From Accumulibacter sp. (GTDB lineage: Bacteria > Pseudomonadota > Gammaproteobacteria > Burkholderiales > Rhodocyclaceae): a stretch of 64,000 nucleotides of DNA. The stretch is taken from NCBI GenBank assembly GCA_024235695.1, contig JACKLX010000011.1, positions 83,187 through 147,186 of the forward strand. Direction: 5' to 3'. The notes beneath the pieces were generated by a model. That model was given only the letters and a program-made list of their open reading frames with translations. It had not been told where the DNA came from and made no database searches. This document shows, in pieces, positions 34,912-43,861 of the stretch; positions within the stretch are counted from its first letter, which is position 1; each line of letters opens with the position of its first letter. The position numbers and the translations under genes are program-made.

Positions 34912-36277
34912 GGTGGCCTCCGACAGAAGCGATGCCGGCAGGCGCGCTGGCCATCAGCAGACCGGGCTCGACGCCGTCCAGGCGATGCGGCGAACTCTCC
35001 GGCAGATCCTTGAACGCGCGGTGCAGGAGATACGGACGATTCGGCAGGTGCAGATCCTCGGGCACCCGCTGGCCGTTCGAAACGTAATAGAGACGCAAGC
35101 GATGACGAATCACCACGTCGAGCGACGACGCCAGACTCGCCGCTTCGTCGACCTTGGTGAGAATGCAACCGGCGAGGTGCTGCAGTCCGCTGTACGCCCT
35201 GACCACGTCGTCAAGAGTGTCGCCGCGGCTGGTCGCCGACAGCAACAGCAAGGACTTGACGTCGTTGTCGCCGAACATCGCCACCTGCTCGCTGACCAGG
35301 CGGTCGCGCTGGCTCATCCCCATGGTGTCGATCAGCACCATGTGGGTGTGCCGCAAGTCCTGCAGCGTCGCCCGCAGGTCCGCGGCGTCCCTGGCCAGGT
35401 GCACCGCTACGCCGAGGATTCGGCCATAGATGCGCAGCTGCTCGTGGGCACCGATGCGATAGCCATCGGTGGTCACCAGCGCCAGCTTCCTGGCGCCATG
35501 GCGGAGCACGCAACGTGCCGCCAGCTTGGCGGTAGTGGTCGTCTTGCCGACACCGGTCGGTCCGACCAGCGCATAGATGCCGCCACGGTCGACGATGTCG
35601 GTCTCGCTACTGGTGGTCAGCAGGCCGCGGTCGGCGCCACCCTTGACCCAGGCCAGCGCATGTCCGGCATCGAGGTCGCGCGGCAGGTCGGCCAGCAGTT
35701 CACGAGCGAACTGCGGCGAAAAACCGGCGTCCAGCATCTGCCGGAGAACCTCCGTCTTGACCGGCTCGGCGCGCGACGACTCGCCCCAGGCGAAGCCAGC
35801 CAGCTGCTGCTCGACGATCCGTCGCAGGCTGCGGATCTCGTCCATCACCGCGGCCGGAACGACCTCCGCTTCCGGCGGCGGCGCGCGGCGGGCTGACGGC
35901 CGCGGCACCGCGACCTGCGGCATCGGCCGAGCCGCCAGCGGTGGCGTCGGCCGAAGCGGCTGGCCGCCGGTCGATCCCTCTGTCCTGGTGGCCACGGGCG
36001 CCGGCGAGCGGGCCGCCAGCGTTCCCCGCGCGGCAACGCCAGATGTCCGCAGGCTTTCCTCGGCGGCGGCCGCCGGCGCGGCCTCCCGGCGACGCGGCGG
36101 TGCCTGCCGTTCGCCGGCGGGCACGATCATCTCCATGTCGCGAGCGGCAACCGCCATGATCTCGACGCCGCCCGGGATGCTGCGATTGGACAGGATGATC
36201 GCGTCCGGTCCGAGAGTCTCCTTGACCTTGCGCAAAGCGTCGCGCGCGGTCGCGGCGATGAATTTCCTGACGTTCAT
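34904..36277 (-). CDS. flhF: Flagellar placement GTPase FlhF
   Basis: FlhF (457 residues) is an SRP-family GTPase that sets the pole of flagellar assembly. It has an N-terminal B domain (MNVRKFIAATARDALRKVKE), a long Ala/Pro/Arg-rich linker (about 60-150), and NG domains with P-loop GPTGVGKTTTTAKLAARCVL near residue 236, DTMGMSQRD (G3) and TKVDEAASLASSLDV (G4). It overlaps flhA by 4 nt and flhG by 8 nt, so the three are translated together. Confidence 0.95.
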   Translation of the reverse strand: MNVRKFIAATARDALRKVKETLGPDAIILSNRSIPGGVEIMAVAARDMEMIVPAGERQAPPRRREAAPAAAAEESLRTSGVAARGTLAARSPAPVATRTEGSTGGQPLRPTPPLAARPMPQVAVPRPSARRAPPPEAEVVPAAVMDEIRSLRRIVEQQLAGFAWGESSRAEPVKTEVLRQMLDAGFSPQFARELLADLPRDLDAGHALAWVKGGADRGLLTTSSETDIVDRGGIYALVGPTGVGKTTTTAKLAARCVLRHGARKLALVTTDGYRIGAHEQLRIYGRILGVAVHLARDAADLRATLQDLRHTHMVLIDTMGMSQRDRLVSEQVAMFGDNDVKSLLLLSATSRGDTLDDVVRAYSGLQHLAGCILTKVDEAASLASSLDVVIRHRLRLYYVSNGQRVPEDLHLPNRPYLLHRAFKDLPESSPHRLDGVEPGLLMASAPAGIASVGGHRG

Positions 36278-38364
36278 ACCCTGCCTCCGATGATAGAGGT
36301 AACCTTGATGATCCTGTTGTCAGGCACTTCGCCGTGCGCGAGTACCTTCAACTGCGAAATGCTGCGACGTAGAAAGCGTGACAAGAGCGTTCGCAGGTTG
36401 CCGGGAACCAGCAGAACGGTCGGCAAGCCGACCTCTTCCTGACGCTGCGCCGCGCTGACCGCCTCGCGCACCAGGGTGTCGGCCAGCCCCGGTTCGATGC
36501 TGGCGCCGGCGCCATCGCCGCCGGCGACCGCCTGCTGGAGAATGCGCTCGAGTTGCGGATCGAGCGACATCACCTGCATTTCGGCGGCACCCGGAAACAG
36601 TTCCTGGACGATCGCACGACCCAGGGCCATCCGCACCTGCGCCGTCAGGACCTCGGGATCCTGCGAACGCGGCGCGATATCGGCGAGCGTTTCGATGATC
36701 GTGCGCATGTCGCGCAGATGCACACCCTCTTCGAGCAGGTTGCGCAACACCTTCTGGAACACCCCCAGCGGCAGAACCTTGGGCACCACATCCTCGACCA
36801 GCTTGGGCATCTCCTTGGCCAGATGATCGAGCAGCGCTTGCGTCTCCTGGCGCCCGAGAAGCTCGGCGGCGTGCGACAGAATCAGCTGGTTGAGGTGCGT
36901 CGCGGCAACCGTGCTGGCATCGACGACGGTGTAGCCGTAGGCTTGCGCCTGCTCACGCAGCGCCGCGTCGATCCACACTGCCGGCAGGCCGTAAGCGGGG
37001 TCCTTGGTCGCCGTCCCCGGCACCTGCCCGGCGACCCGCCCGGGGTTGATCGCCAGCAGGTTGCCGGGAAAGACTTCGCCTTCACCGATCTCGACGCCTT
37101 TGAGCAGAATCTTGTAGGCATTGGGTTTCAGTTCCAGATTGTCGCGGATGTGTACCGGCGAGACCAGAAATCCGACTTCCTGCGCAAACTTCTTGCGTAT
37201 GCCCCGGATGCGGCGCAACAACTCGCCGTCCTGTGCTTTGTCCACCAGCGGGATCAGGCGATAGCCGACCTCCAGACCGAGCACGTCGAGCGCCGTGACA
37301 TCGGCCCAGCTGGCTTCCTGGACTTCGCGGCTGACGACCGGCGCGACGGCGACCGCAACCGGAGCCGTCGCGCGCTGGCTCTTGGCGATCCGCCAGGCGA
37401 GGATTGCCAGCGTGCCGGCGAGCAGCAGGAAGACGAAATTCGGCATGCCGGGTATCAACCCGAGCAGCCCGATGATGCCGGCGGTGAGGAAGAGCAGCCG
37501 CGGATTCCTGAACAGCTGCGCGGCAAACTGCTGCGAGACATCCTGATCGTCGCCGACGCGGGTGACCACCATGCCGGCGGCGATCGAAATGATCAGCGCC
37601 GGGATCTGCGCCACCAGACCGTCGCCGATGGTCAGCAGGGTATAGGTCCTGGCGGCCGTGGCGATGTCCAGATTGTGCTGCAGAACACCGACGAAGAGTC
37701 CGCCGAGAACATTGATGAGCATGATCAGGATGCCGGCGACGGCGTCGCCGCGGACGAACTTCGACGCACCGTCCATCGAACCGAAGAAATCCGCCTCCTC
37801 GGCGATCGTTGCCCGGCGCCGCCGTGCTTCGTCCTCGCCGATCAGCCCGGCGTTGAGGTCGGCGTCGATCGCCATCTGCTTGCCCGGCATGGCGTCCAGC
37901 GTGAACCGCGCGGCGACCTCGGCGACCCGTCCGGCGCCCTTGGTGATGACCACGAAATTGATGATCACCAGAATCGTGAATACCACCAGCCCGACGGCAT
38001 AGTTGCCACCGACCAGGAAATGCCCGAAGGCCTCGATAACCTGCCCGGCCGCCCCCGGGCCGGTGTGCCCGTCGAGCAGAACGACACGGGTGGATGCGAC
38101 GTTGAGCGACAGGCGCAGCAAGGTGGTGACCAGCAGCACGGTCGGAAAGACCGAGAAATCGAGCGGCTTCATGACGCTCATCGCGACCAGCATGACGATC
38201 ACCGAGATGGCGATGTTGAAGGTGAAGAAGAGGTCCAGGGCGAAGGGAGGCAATGGCAGGACCATCATCGCCAGGATCGCCAGGATCAACACCGGGCCGG
38301 CCAGCTGCCGGTGGCCGGAGCGGACGAAGAGCTCGCGCAGCGCGACCACCCCGGCGTTAGCCAT
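36274..38364 (-). CDS. flhA: Flagellar export gate protein FlhA
   Basis: FlhA (696 residues, usual length) is the major export-gate subunit, with about eight N-terminal membrane helices and a large cytosolic nonameric docking domain (from about 330). Family signatures FVVITKGAGRVAEVAARFTL and DALPGKQMAIDADLNAGLI-type sequence (here DAMPGKQMAIDADLNAG) are present. It overlaps flhB by 8 nt. Confidence 0.97.
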   Translation of the reverse strand: MANAGVVALRELFVRSGHRQLAGPVLILAILAMMVLPLPPFALDLFFTFNIAISVIVMLVAMSVMKPLDFSVFPTVLLVTTLLRLSLNVASTRVVLLDGHTGPGAAGQVIEAFGHFLVGGNYAVGLVVFTILVIINFVVITKGAGRVAEVAARFTLDAMPGKQMAIDADLNAGLIGEDEARRRRATIAEEADFFGSMDGASKFVRGDAVAGILIMLINVLGGLFVGVLQHNLDIATAARTYTLLTIGDGLVAQIPALIISIAAGMVVTRVGDDQDVSQQFAAQLFRNPRLLFLTAGIIGLLGLIPGMPNFVFLLLAGTLAILAWRIAKSQRATAPVAVAVAPVVSREVQEASWADVTALDVLGLEVGYRLIPLVDKAQDGELLRRIRGIRKKFAQEVGFLVSPVHIRDNLELKPNAYKILLKGVEIGEGEVFPGNLLAINPGRVAGQVPGTATKDPAYGLPAVWIDAALREQAQAYGYTVVDASTVAATHLNQLILSHAAELLGRQETQALLDHLAKEMPKLVEDVVPKVLPLGVFQKVLRNLLEEGVHLRDMRTIIETLADIAPRSQDPEVLTAQVRMALGRAIVQELFPGAAEMQVMSLDPQLERILQQAVAGGDGAGASIEPGLADTLVREAVSAAQRQEEVGLPTVLLVPGNLRTLLSRFLRRSISQLKVLAHGEVPDNRIIKVTSIIGGRV

Positions 38365-39496
38365 TCAGCGCCTCCGGCACCAGTTCGGCAGGGACCGGCA
38401 GGTCGTTTGGCGGCAGCGGATAGCTGCCGCCGGTCGCCCGCCAGCTCTGCAGCTGATAGACGTAGGCCAGGACCTCGGCGACCGCCGCGTACAGCCTTGC
38501 CGGAATCTCCTGATCGAGCTCGGCGTGGCGGTAGAGGGCCCGCGCCAGCGGTGCCGCCGCGACCGTCGGCACACCGTTCTCGGCCGCCAGCTCGCGAATC
38601 TTCAGGGCCACCTCGCCCATTCCCTTGGCGAGCAGTTTCGGCGCCCGCATGCCGCTCTTGTACGCCAGCGCGACGGCGTAGTGGCTTGGATTGGTGACGA
38701 TCACGTCGGCCGCCGGCACCGCAGCCATCATCCGCTTGCGCGCCGCCTGCCGTTGCAACTGGCGGATGCGGCCCTTGATTTCGGGATTTCCTTCCAGTTC
38801 CTTGCCTTCCTGCTTGACTTCCTGCCGACTCATCTTGAGCTTGTCGTGGTATTGCCAGATCTGAAAGGGAACGTCGACAACGACGATCAGCAGCATCGCC
38901 GCGACGATCATCAGGAAACTGAAACTGAGCAGATGCCCGGCCGTCGCCAGACCGGCATCGATCGATTGCGCGAACATCGCCAACAGGTCGCCGCTCTCGC
39001 TCCACAGGACCCAGACCGCGACGCCACCGATCAGCGCGGATTTGACCACCGCCTTGAACAGTTCGACCAGTCCGTTCCACGAGACCAGACGGCCGAGACC
39101 CTTGAGTGGATTCAGACGACCCAGGTCGGGCTGCATGGCCTTGGGAGAGAAGTTCCAGCTGCCGACCAGAAACGGCGAAAGCAGCGCGGCAACGATCAGG
39201 GCGCCGAACAGCGGCGCGAAAGACAGCAAGGCATCGATCGAGATATCGGCCAGTCGAACGACCAGCAACGCCGGTTCACGTGCCATTTCCTGGTCGATCA
39301 CCAACCCGCGCCGGAACATCGCGGCGAGCCGCTGCACCATCCATGGCCCGACCAGCCAGAACGCCGCCGCGCCAACAATCAGAATCAGGAACGTGCCGAC
39401 CTCGCGCGAGCGAGGGACCTGCCCCTCCTCACGCGCCTGCTCAAGGCGTCTTGATGACGCCGCTTCGGTCTTTTCGAGGTCGCTTTCCTCTGCCAT
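38357..39496 (-). CDS. flhB: Flagellar export specificity switch protein FlhB
   Basis: FlhB (379 residues) has four membrane helices and a cytosolic domain that autocleaves to switch export from hook to filament substrates. The cleavage motif is NPSH at residues 269-272 instead of the usual NPTH; Asn and Pro, the cleaved pair, are kept. It starts MAEESDLEKTEAASSRRLEQ, typical of the family (EKTEAPTPRRLxxAR). It heads the flhBAFG-fliA-motCD run, with a TATAAT-type promoter 27 bp upstream. Confidence 0.96.
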   Translation of the reverse strand: MAEESDLEKTEAASSRRLEQAREEGQVPRSREVGTFLILIVGAAAFWLVGPWMVQRLAAMFRRGLVIDQEMAREPALLVVRLADISIDALLSFAPLFGALIVAALLSPFLVGSWNFSPKAMQPDLGRLNPLKGLGRLVSWNGLVELFKAVVKSALIGGVAVWVLWSESGDLLAMFAQSIDAGLATAGHLLSFSFLMIVAAMLLIVVVDVPFQIWQYHDKLKMSRQEVKQEGKELEGNPEIKGRIRQLQRQAARKRMMAAVPAADVIVTNPSHYAVALAYKSGMRAPKLLAKGMGEVALKIRELAAENGVPTVAAAPLARALYRHAELDQEIPARLYAAVAEVLAYVYQLQSWRATGGSYPLPPNDLPVPAELVPEALNG

Positions 39497-39522
39497 TTCG
39501 AGTTTCCAGTGGACTCGCGGCT

Positions 39523-39528
39523 ATTATA
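39523..39528 (-). promoter_or_regulatory. Probable sigma-70 -10 element for flhB operon
   Basis: On the minus strand a perfect TATAAT lies 27 bp before the flhB ATG inside an AT-rich island (39520-39590) unusual for this DNA. Upstream at 16-17 nt the sequence (TTTATT/CTTTAT) is a poor -35, so an activator may be needed. Confidence 0.5.
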
Positions 39529-39597
39529 GAAAAAAACTTTAATAAATAAAGTAGTAAGCGATATTATTTAGACCAATTCTCGAATAGTGGCAGGAGA

Positions 39598-39611
39598 GCA
39601 ACAATTGTTGC
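39598..39611. promoter_or_regulatory. Perfect 14-bp palindrome upstream of flhB
   Basis: GCAACAATTGTTGC is a perfect inverted repeat, about 70 bp upstream of the TATAAT box of flhB and 9 bp before the A tract of the cheA terminator. It could be an operator for the flhB operon. It could also fold as a hairpin, but it has no U tract in either direction. Confidence 0.4.
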
Positions 39612-39619
39612 TGTGACGC

Positions 39620-39646
39620 AAAAAAAAACGGGGGCCGCAGCCCCCG
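39620..39646 (-). terminator. Rho-independent terminator of the chemotaxis operon
   Basis: A 7-bp GC stem (arms CGGGGGC 39629-39635 and GCCCCCG 39640-39646, four-base loop) is followed on the minus strand by nine T residues (39628-39620). It lies 27 bp after the cheA stop, in the correct orientation. Confidence 0.9.
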
Positions 39647-39672
39647 GAAAACTTCTCTGCCTGGCGCAGGAC

Positions 39673-41592
39673 TCAGGCAAAGGACTCCAGCGCCCGCACC
39701 GGCGAACTGCGCGCGTCGCGGTCACCACGCGCGGTCAGATCGGAGAGCAATTCCTTCATGTCGAGGATCAGCACGATCTGGCCATTGGAAAGTGTCGTCA
39801 CACCGGCGACGCCGCGTGGCCGGAAATCGTCGAGCGCCTTGATCACCGCGTCATCGCGGCCGGCAAAGTTGTCGACCGCGAGAATGAAGCTGCGCTCGGC
39901 GGTCTGCATCAGCACCCCGTACTCGGGTCGCCGCACCTGCGGCCAGCCCAACAGGCCGGACAACGCGATCACCGGCAGGATCTCGCCACGGACCACAACC
40001 GTTTCCTTGCCGCCGACCTCCTGCATTCCTTCATGGTCGATCGGCAGGATTTCCCTGACCATCGACAGCGGCAGGGCAAACGGCTGGTCGCCGAGCAGAA
40101 CCAGCAGAACCGGCAGGATCGCCAGCGTCAGCGGCAATGAGATGACGAACACCGAGCCCTTGCCGAGTTCGGAGCGGATCTCGATCGACCCGTTGAGCTT
40201 CTGGATGTTGGTCTTGACCACGTCCATCCCGACGCCCCGGCCGGACACTGCCGAGGCCTGCGCCATGGTCGAGAAACCGGGCAGGAAGATCAGGTTCAGA
40301 CTTTGCCGATCGTCGAGCGTATTGGCCTCTTCCTCGCTGATGATGCCCTTCTCGATCGCCTTGGCCCTGATCCGTTCGGGACTGATGCCGCGACCGTCGT
40401 CGGCGATGATCAGAACGATGTGGTCGCCCTCCTGACGCGCCTCGAGACGAACCACGCTCTTCGCCTGCTTGCCGGCTGCCTGTCTTTCTTCGCTCGACTC
40501 GACGCCATGATCGACGGCATTGCGAATCAGGTGAATCAGCGGATCGGCGAGATCCTCGATCATCGTCTTGTCGACTTCGGTTTCTTCGCCGACCAGCGCC
40601 AGCTCGACGTCCTTGCCGAGTTGGCGGGCGAGATCGCGGGCAATTCGCGGATACTTCTGGAACAGGCGACCGATCGGCTGCATCCGCGTCTTCATTACCG
40701 AGTTCTGCAGGTCGGAAACCAGCAGGTCGAGCTGGCTGACCGCCTGGTCGAGCGCCTGCAGCGTTTCGGCGTCGGTTCGGCCGGCGAGGATGTCCGCCCG
40801 CAGGCTGGTCAGCCGGTTCTTGGTCAGACCGATCTCGCCAGACAGGTTGAGCACCTGATCGAGCCGCGCGGTATCGACGCGAATCGTCGTCTCGCGGGCG
40901 GCCGCCTTGTCGTCCGCACGGCGACCCGAACTGGCGCCAGTGATCGCCGCCCCCGGTTTGTCGGTCGAGCGACGGCCTTCCGGCGGGAAGTGCGGCTGCA
41001 AGTTGCCGACGTCGACCGCCGTGCCTGACCGGGCTGGCGCGGCCGCTGCGGCCGCAGCCGCCGGGGCCGTGGCGCCGGCCATCGGGCCGACCAGCGCCTG
41101 GTGCAAGGCCTGCCAGTCCGGACCCTCAGCCGCAGCCGCTGGCGGCAAGTTCGCGGCGGCCGGTTCGGCAACCTCGGCCGCGCCCGGAGCGACGACCGGC
41201 TGCTCGTCGAGTGCCGCGCGCAGACTGTTCGTCACGTCGAGCGGCGGCGGCTCCGGCTGTCGTCCCTGCGCTATCTCGCCGAACATGTCACGGACGCCCT
41301 GGGTCGCCGCCATGATGGTATCCATCAATGCCGGCGTCAGCGTTCGCTCGGCGTTCCTGAGCTTGTCAAAGAGATTCTCGGTCAGATGGCAGAGCGTCAC
41401 CAGTTCAACGGCGTTGAGGAAGCCGGCACCGCCCTTGATCGTGTGAAACCCCCGGAAGATGTCGTTGAGCAGCCGCGAGTCGTCGGGACTTCGCTCGAGA
41501 TCGACGAGTTTGTTATCGACGTCCGACAGCAGGTCACCGGCTTCCTGCAGGAAATCCTGCAGCAGGTCTTCCATCCCGGCAAAGTCACTCAT
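39673..41592 (-). CDS. cheA: Chemotaxis histidine kinase CheA
   Basis: CheA (639 residues) phosphorylates CheY in response to receptors. It has P1 Hpt with the phospho-His in FHTIKGGAGF (His 50), an Ala/Pro-rich linker (about 130-235) with no clear P2, P3 dimerisation (LDQVLNLSGEIGLTKNRL), P4 HATPase (LIHLIRNAVDHGVE, DDGRGIS) and P5 CheW-like domain (VVRGEILPVIALSGLL). ATG 41592 with AGGAG upstream is chosen; the longer frame runs into cheZ. It is the last gene of its operon before a strong terminator. Confidence 0.96.
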   Translation of the reverse strand: MSDFAGMEDLLQDFLQEAGDLLSDVDNKLVDLERSPDDSRLLNDIFRGFHTIKGGAGFLNAVELVTLCHLTENLFDKLRNAERTLTPALMDTIMAATQGVRDMFGEIAQGRQPEPPPLDVTNSLRAALDEQPVVAPGAAEVAEPAAANLPPAAAAEGPDWQALHQALVGPMAGATAPAAAAAAAAPARSGTAVDVGNLQPHFPPEGRRSTDKPGAAITGASSGRRADDKAAARETTIRVDTARLDQVLNLSGEIGLTKNRLTSLRADILAGRTDAETLQALDQAVSQLDLLVSDLQNSVMKTRMQPIGRLFQKYPRIARDLARQLGKDVELALVGEETEVDKTMIEDLADPLIHLIRNAVDHGVESSEERQAAGKQAKSVVRLEARQEGDHIVLIIADDGRGISPERIRAKAIEKGIISEEEANTLDDRQSLNLIFLPGFSTMAQASAVSGRGVGMDVVKTNIQKLNGSIEIRSELGKGSVFVISLPLTLAILPVLLVLLGDQPFALPLSMVREILPIDHEGMQEVGGKETVVVRGEILPVIALSGLLGWPQVRRPEYGVLMQTAERSFILAVDNFAGRDDAVIKALDDFRPRGVAGVTTLSNGQIVLILDMKELLSDLTARGDRDARSSPVRALESFA

Positions 41593-41602
41593 CTTGGATC
41601 TC

Positions 41603-42469
41603 CTAGAACCCCAGGCTGCCGAGCAGATCGTCGACCTGCTGCTGCGTCGCCACGACATCGCTGCGCCCTTCGGCATTGATCACCGGCCCGTTGAGCAGGT
41701 TCATTACCGATTCGGTACGCCGCTCGCCCGGCATGCTTTCGATCAGCACGCCCATCAACTGGGCCTCCAGATCCTGCGCGACGCCGATGATCTTCTTGAT
41801 CACCTGCCCGGTAAGATCCTGGAAGTCCTGCGCCATCATGATCTCGAGCAGCTGCGCCTTGGTCGCTTCGGTCTTCTGCGGCAATCCCTGCTTGAGAAAA
41901 GCACGCGTTTCGTCGGCCAATCGCCTGAACTCGTCGACGCCCATCTGATTGGCATACAGCGCATCCCATTTCGCTGCCAGCGCGGCCGAACCGGCCTCCA
42001 GCTCGTCCTGCAGGGGATTGGCGATATCGGTCGCATTCAACACCTTGCACGCCGCCTGCTCGGTGAGGTTGGCGATGTACATGAGGCGGTCCCTGGCATC
42101 CGGTATGCCGGCCACGGTCGTCTCGAGCAGCGCGTGATAGCCAAGCTCGCCGAGCGTGTCGTGCAACTGCCTGGCCATCTGGCCGACGCGCTGAAACACC
42201 TTGTCGTTGCCGCCGCACTCCTCGCCCGGCGCCGCGGACTGGTCGGCGACTGCCGCCGCGTCGCCGTGCTGGGCGGCAACCACGGCCTCGAACAGCGCCT
42301 GCAACTCATCACTATCGTCGACCTCACCGTCCCCTTCCCGCAGTTCCTGCATCAGCGACGCCCTGCCCGGCGGCGGCGCGGGAATGCTGGTGGTGCGGCC
42401 TGCCGCGGCGATGCTGTCGAACAGGTCTTCGAGTTCCTTCGAGTCACCGGAGCTGTTGGCGTCGCTCAT
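41603..42469 (-). CDS. cheZ: CheY-P phosphatase CheZ
   Basis: CheZ (288 residues) removes the phosphoryl group from CheY. The catalytic block AQDFQDLTGQVIKKII (with the active Gln) lies near residue 195, and the C-terminal CheY-tethering helix is QQQVDDLLGSLGF. It is longer than the 214-residue enteric protein because of an acidic N-terminal extension (about 1-75). The start ATG 42469 lies 1 bp after the cheY stop. Confidence 0.95.
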   Translation of the reverse strand: MSDANSSGDSKELEDLFDSIAAAGRTTSIPAPPPGRASLMQELREGDGEVDDSDELQALFEAVVAAQHGDAAAVADQSAAPGEECGGNDKVFQRVGQMARQLHDTLGELGYHALLETTVAGIPDARDRLMYIANLTEQAACKVLNATDIANPLQDELEAGSAALAAKWDALYANQMGVDEFRRLADETRAFLKQGLPQKTEATKAQLLEIMMAQDFQDLTGQVIKKIIGVAQDLEAQLMGVLIESMPGERRTESVMNLLNGPVINAEGRSDVVATQQQVDDLLGSLGF

Positions 42470-42470
42470 T

Positions 42471-42860
42471 TCAAGCACCCATCTTGTCGAAAATCTTCTG
42501 CAGCTTCTCGGCCAGCGTCGCCGCGGTGAACGGCTTGACGATGTAGCCGCTTGCCCCGGCCTGGGCCGCGGCAATGATGTTCTCCTTCTTTGCTTCGGCG
42601 GTAATCATCATCACCGGCAAGTGCTTGAGCGTCGGGTTGCCGCGAATCGCCTGCAGCAACTGCAGGCCATCCATGTTCGGCATGTTCCAGTCGGTAACGA
42701 CGAACTCGAAGCCACCGGCCTGCAACTTCTGGAGCGCAATGGCGCCGTCCTCGGCCTCGTCTACGTTGGCGAATCCCAGTTCCTTGAGCAGATTCCTGAC
42801 GATTCGCCGCATCGTCGAAAAATCGTCCACCACCAGAATTCGCATTTTTGGATCAGCCAT
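42471..42860 (-). CDS. cheY: Chemotaxis response regulator CheY
   Basis: CheY (129 residues) is the diffusible switch signal that binds FliM. All key residues are present: the acidic pair in VVDDFS, the phospho-acceptor Asp 57 in VVTDWNMP, Thr in MMITAEA and Lys 109 in YIVKPF. GGAG precedes the ATG inside a short tandem repeat (42872-42898). Confidence 0.97.
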   Translation of the reverse strand: MADPKMRILVVDDFSTMRRIVRNLLKELGFANVDEAEDGAIALQKLQAGGFEFVVTDWNMPNMDGLQLLQAIRGNPTLKHLPVMMITAEAKKENIIAAAQAGASGYIVKPFTAATLAEKLQKIFDKMGA

Positions 42861-42871
42861 TCTTCACTCCT

Positions 42872-42898
42872 GACTCTTCGGACTCTTCGGACGCTTCT
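42872..42898. repeat. 9-bp tandem repeat between cheV and cheY
   Basis: GACTCTTCG is present twice head to tail (42872-42889), followed by a degenerate third copy (GACGCTTCT). It covers the end of cheV and the leader of cheY, just before the cheY ribosome-binding site. Gain or loss of a copy would change cheV-cheY spacing. Confidence 0.6.
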
Positions 42899-43835
42899 AA
42901 CGCTCGAGCAAGGGACGCAGCGTGTCGGCGAGCGCTTCGGCGTCGAACTTGGCGACGTAGGCGTCGACACCGACGGCCGTACCCATGGCGTGATTGGCCT
43001 CGGACGACAAGGACGAGTGCATGACCACGGGGATGCCGGCGAAGCGCGTATCGTTCTTGATGTTCTTGGTCAGCACGTAGCCGTCCATCTCCGGCATCTC
43101 GGCATCGACCAGGATCAGGCGGATCTCCTCGCGCACGCCGCGGCCGATCTGGGTGGCATGCGCGGCGATGCCCTGCAGGCGGCTCCAGGCCTCGGCGCCA
43201 TTGGTCGCGTGCTTGTGCTTGACACGCAGCTTGTCGAGCACCTCGGCGATCTTTCGCCTGGCGACAATCGAATCGTCGGCGAAAAAAACGCTGACGTCCT
43301 CGCTGACCCTGGCCGGCGCGATATCGACGATGACCGCCTCGCCAAAGGCATTGGCGAGAATCTGCTCGACGTCGAGGATCGACACCAGCTTGCCGTCCTC
43401 GAGTTCGGTGATCGCCGTGATCAGGCCCTGATTGTTCGACAGGACGCTTTCGGGCGCCTTCACCCTCTCCCAGTCGACACGGATGATCCGATCCACTTCG
43501 TGGACCAGAAAACCGAGCGTGCGCTTCGAGTATTCGGCGACCATCATCGTCTTGCCGTGCTCGCGCGGCTGCTCCTTGTGCTCCAGGAAGGAGATCAACG
43601 ACAACACCGGGATGACGTTGCCGCGCAGCGAAATCAGGCCTTCGACGCCGCGTGGCATGTTCGGCGTTCTGGTGATGTGCGGTGTTCGCCCCACTTCGCG
43701 AACCTTGAAGACGTTGATGCCGAAAGTCTCGCGCGTGCCGAGCGAGAACAGCAGGATCTCCATCTTGTTCGAGCCGGCAAGCCGGGTTCTCGCGTCAACG
43801 CCCTCGAGCAGGTTCTTCCTTTCTGCCAAATCCAT
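42897..43835 (-). CDS. cheV: Chemotaxis coupling protein CheV (copy 1)
   Basis: CheV (312 residues) joins an N-terminal CheW-like coupling domain (ILLFSLGTRETFGINVFKVR, LISLRGNVIPVLSLISF) to a C-terminal receiver with phospho-acceptor Asp in LILVDAEMPEMDGY. It links receptors to CheA and may act as an adaptation or phosphate-sink element. It is paralogous to the gene just upstream. No cheW is in the window, so the CheVs may carry coupling. Confidence 0.95.
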   Translation of the reverse strand: MDLAERKNLLEGVDARTRLAGSNKMEILLFSLGTRETFGINVFKVREVGRTPHITRTPNMPRGVEGLISLRGNVIPVLSLISFLEHKEQPREHGKTMMVAEYSKRTLGFLVHEVDRIIRVDWERVKAPESVLSNNQGLITAITELEDGKLVSILDVEQILANAFGEAVIVDIAPARVSEDVSVFFADDSIVARRKIAEVLDKLRVKHKHATNGAEAWSRLQGIAAHATQIGRGVREEIRLILVDAEMPEMDGYVLTKNIKNDTRFAGIPVVMHSSLSSEANHAMGTAVGVDAYVAKFDAEALADTLRPLLER

Positions 43836-43861
43836 CGTGTCGCTCCAGAGAGATCGCGAAA

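Noticed and set aside
36553-38697. 714-codon plus frame opposite flhA and flhB
   Set aside because: Antisense to strongly recognised genes; His/Arg/Asp/Gln-rich translation typical of a reverse-strand shadow.
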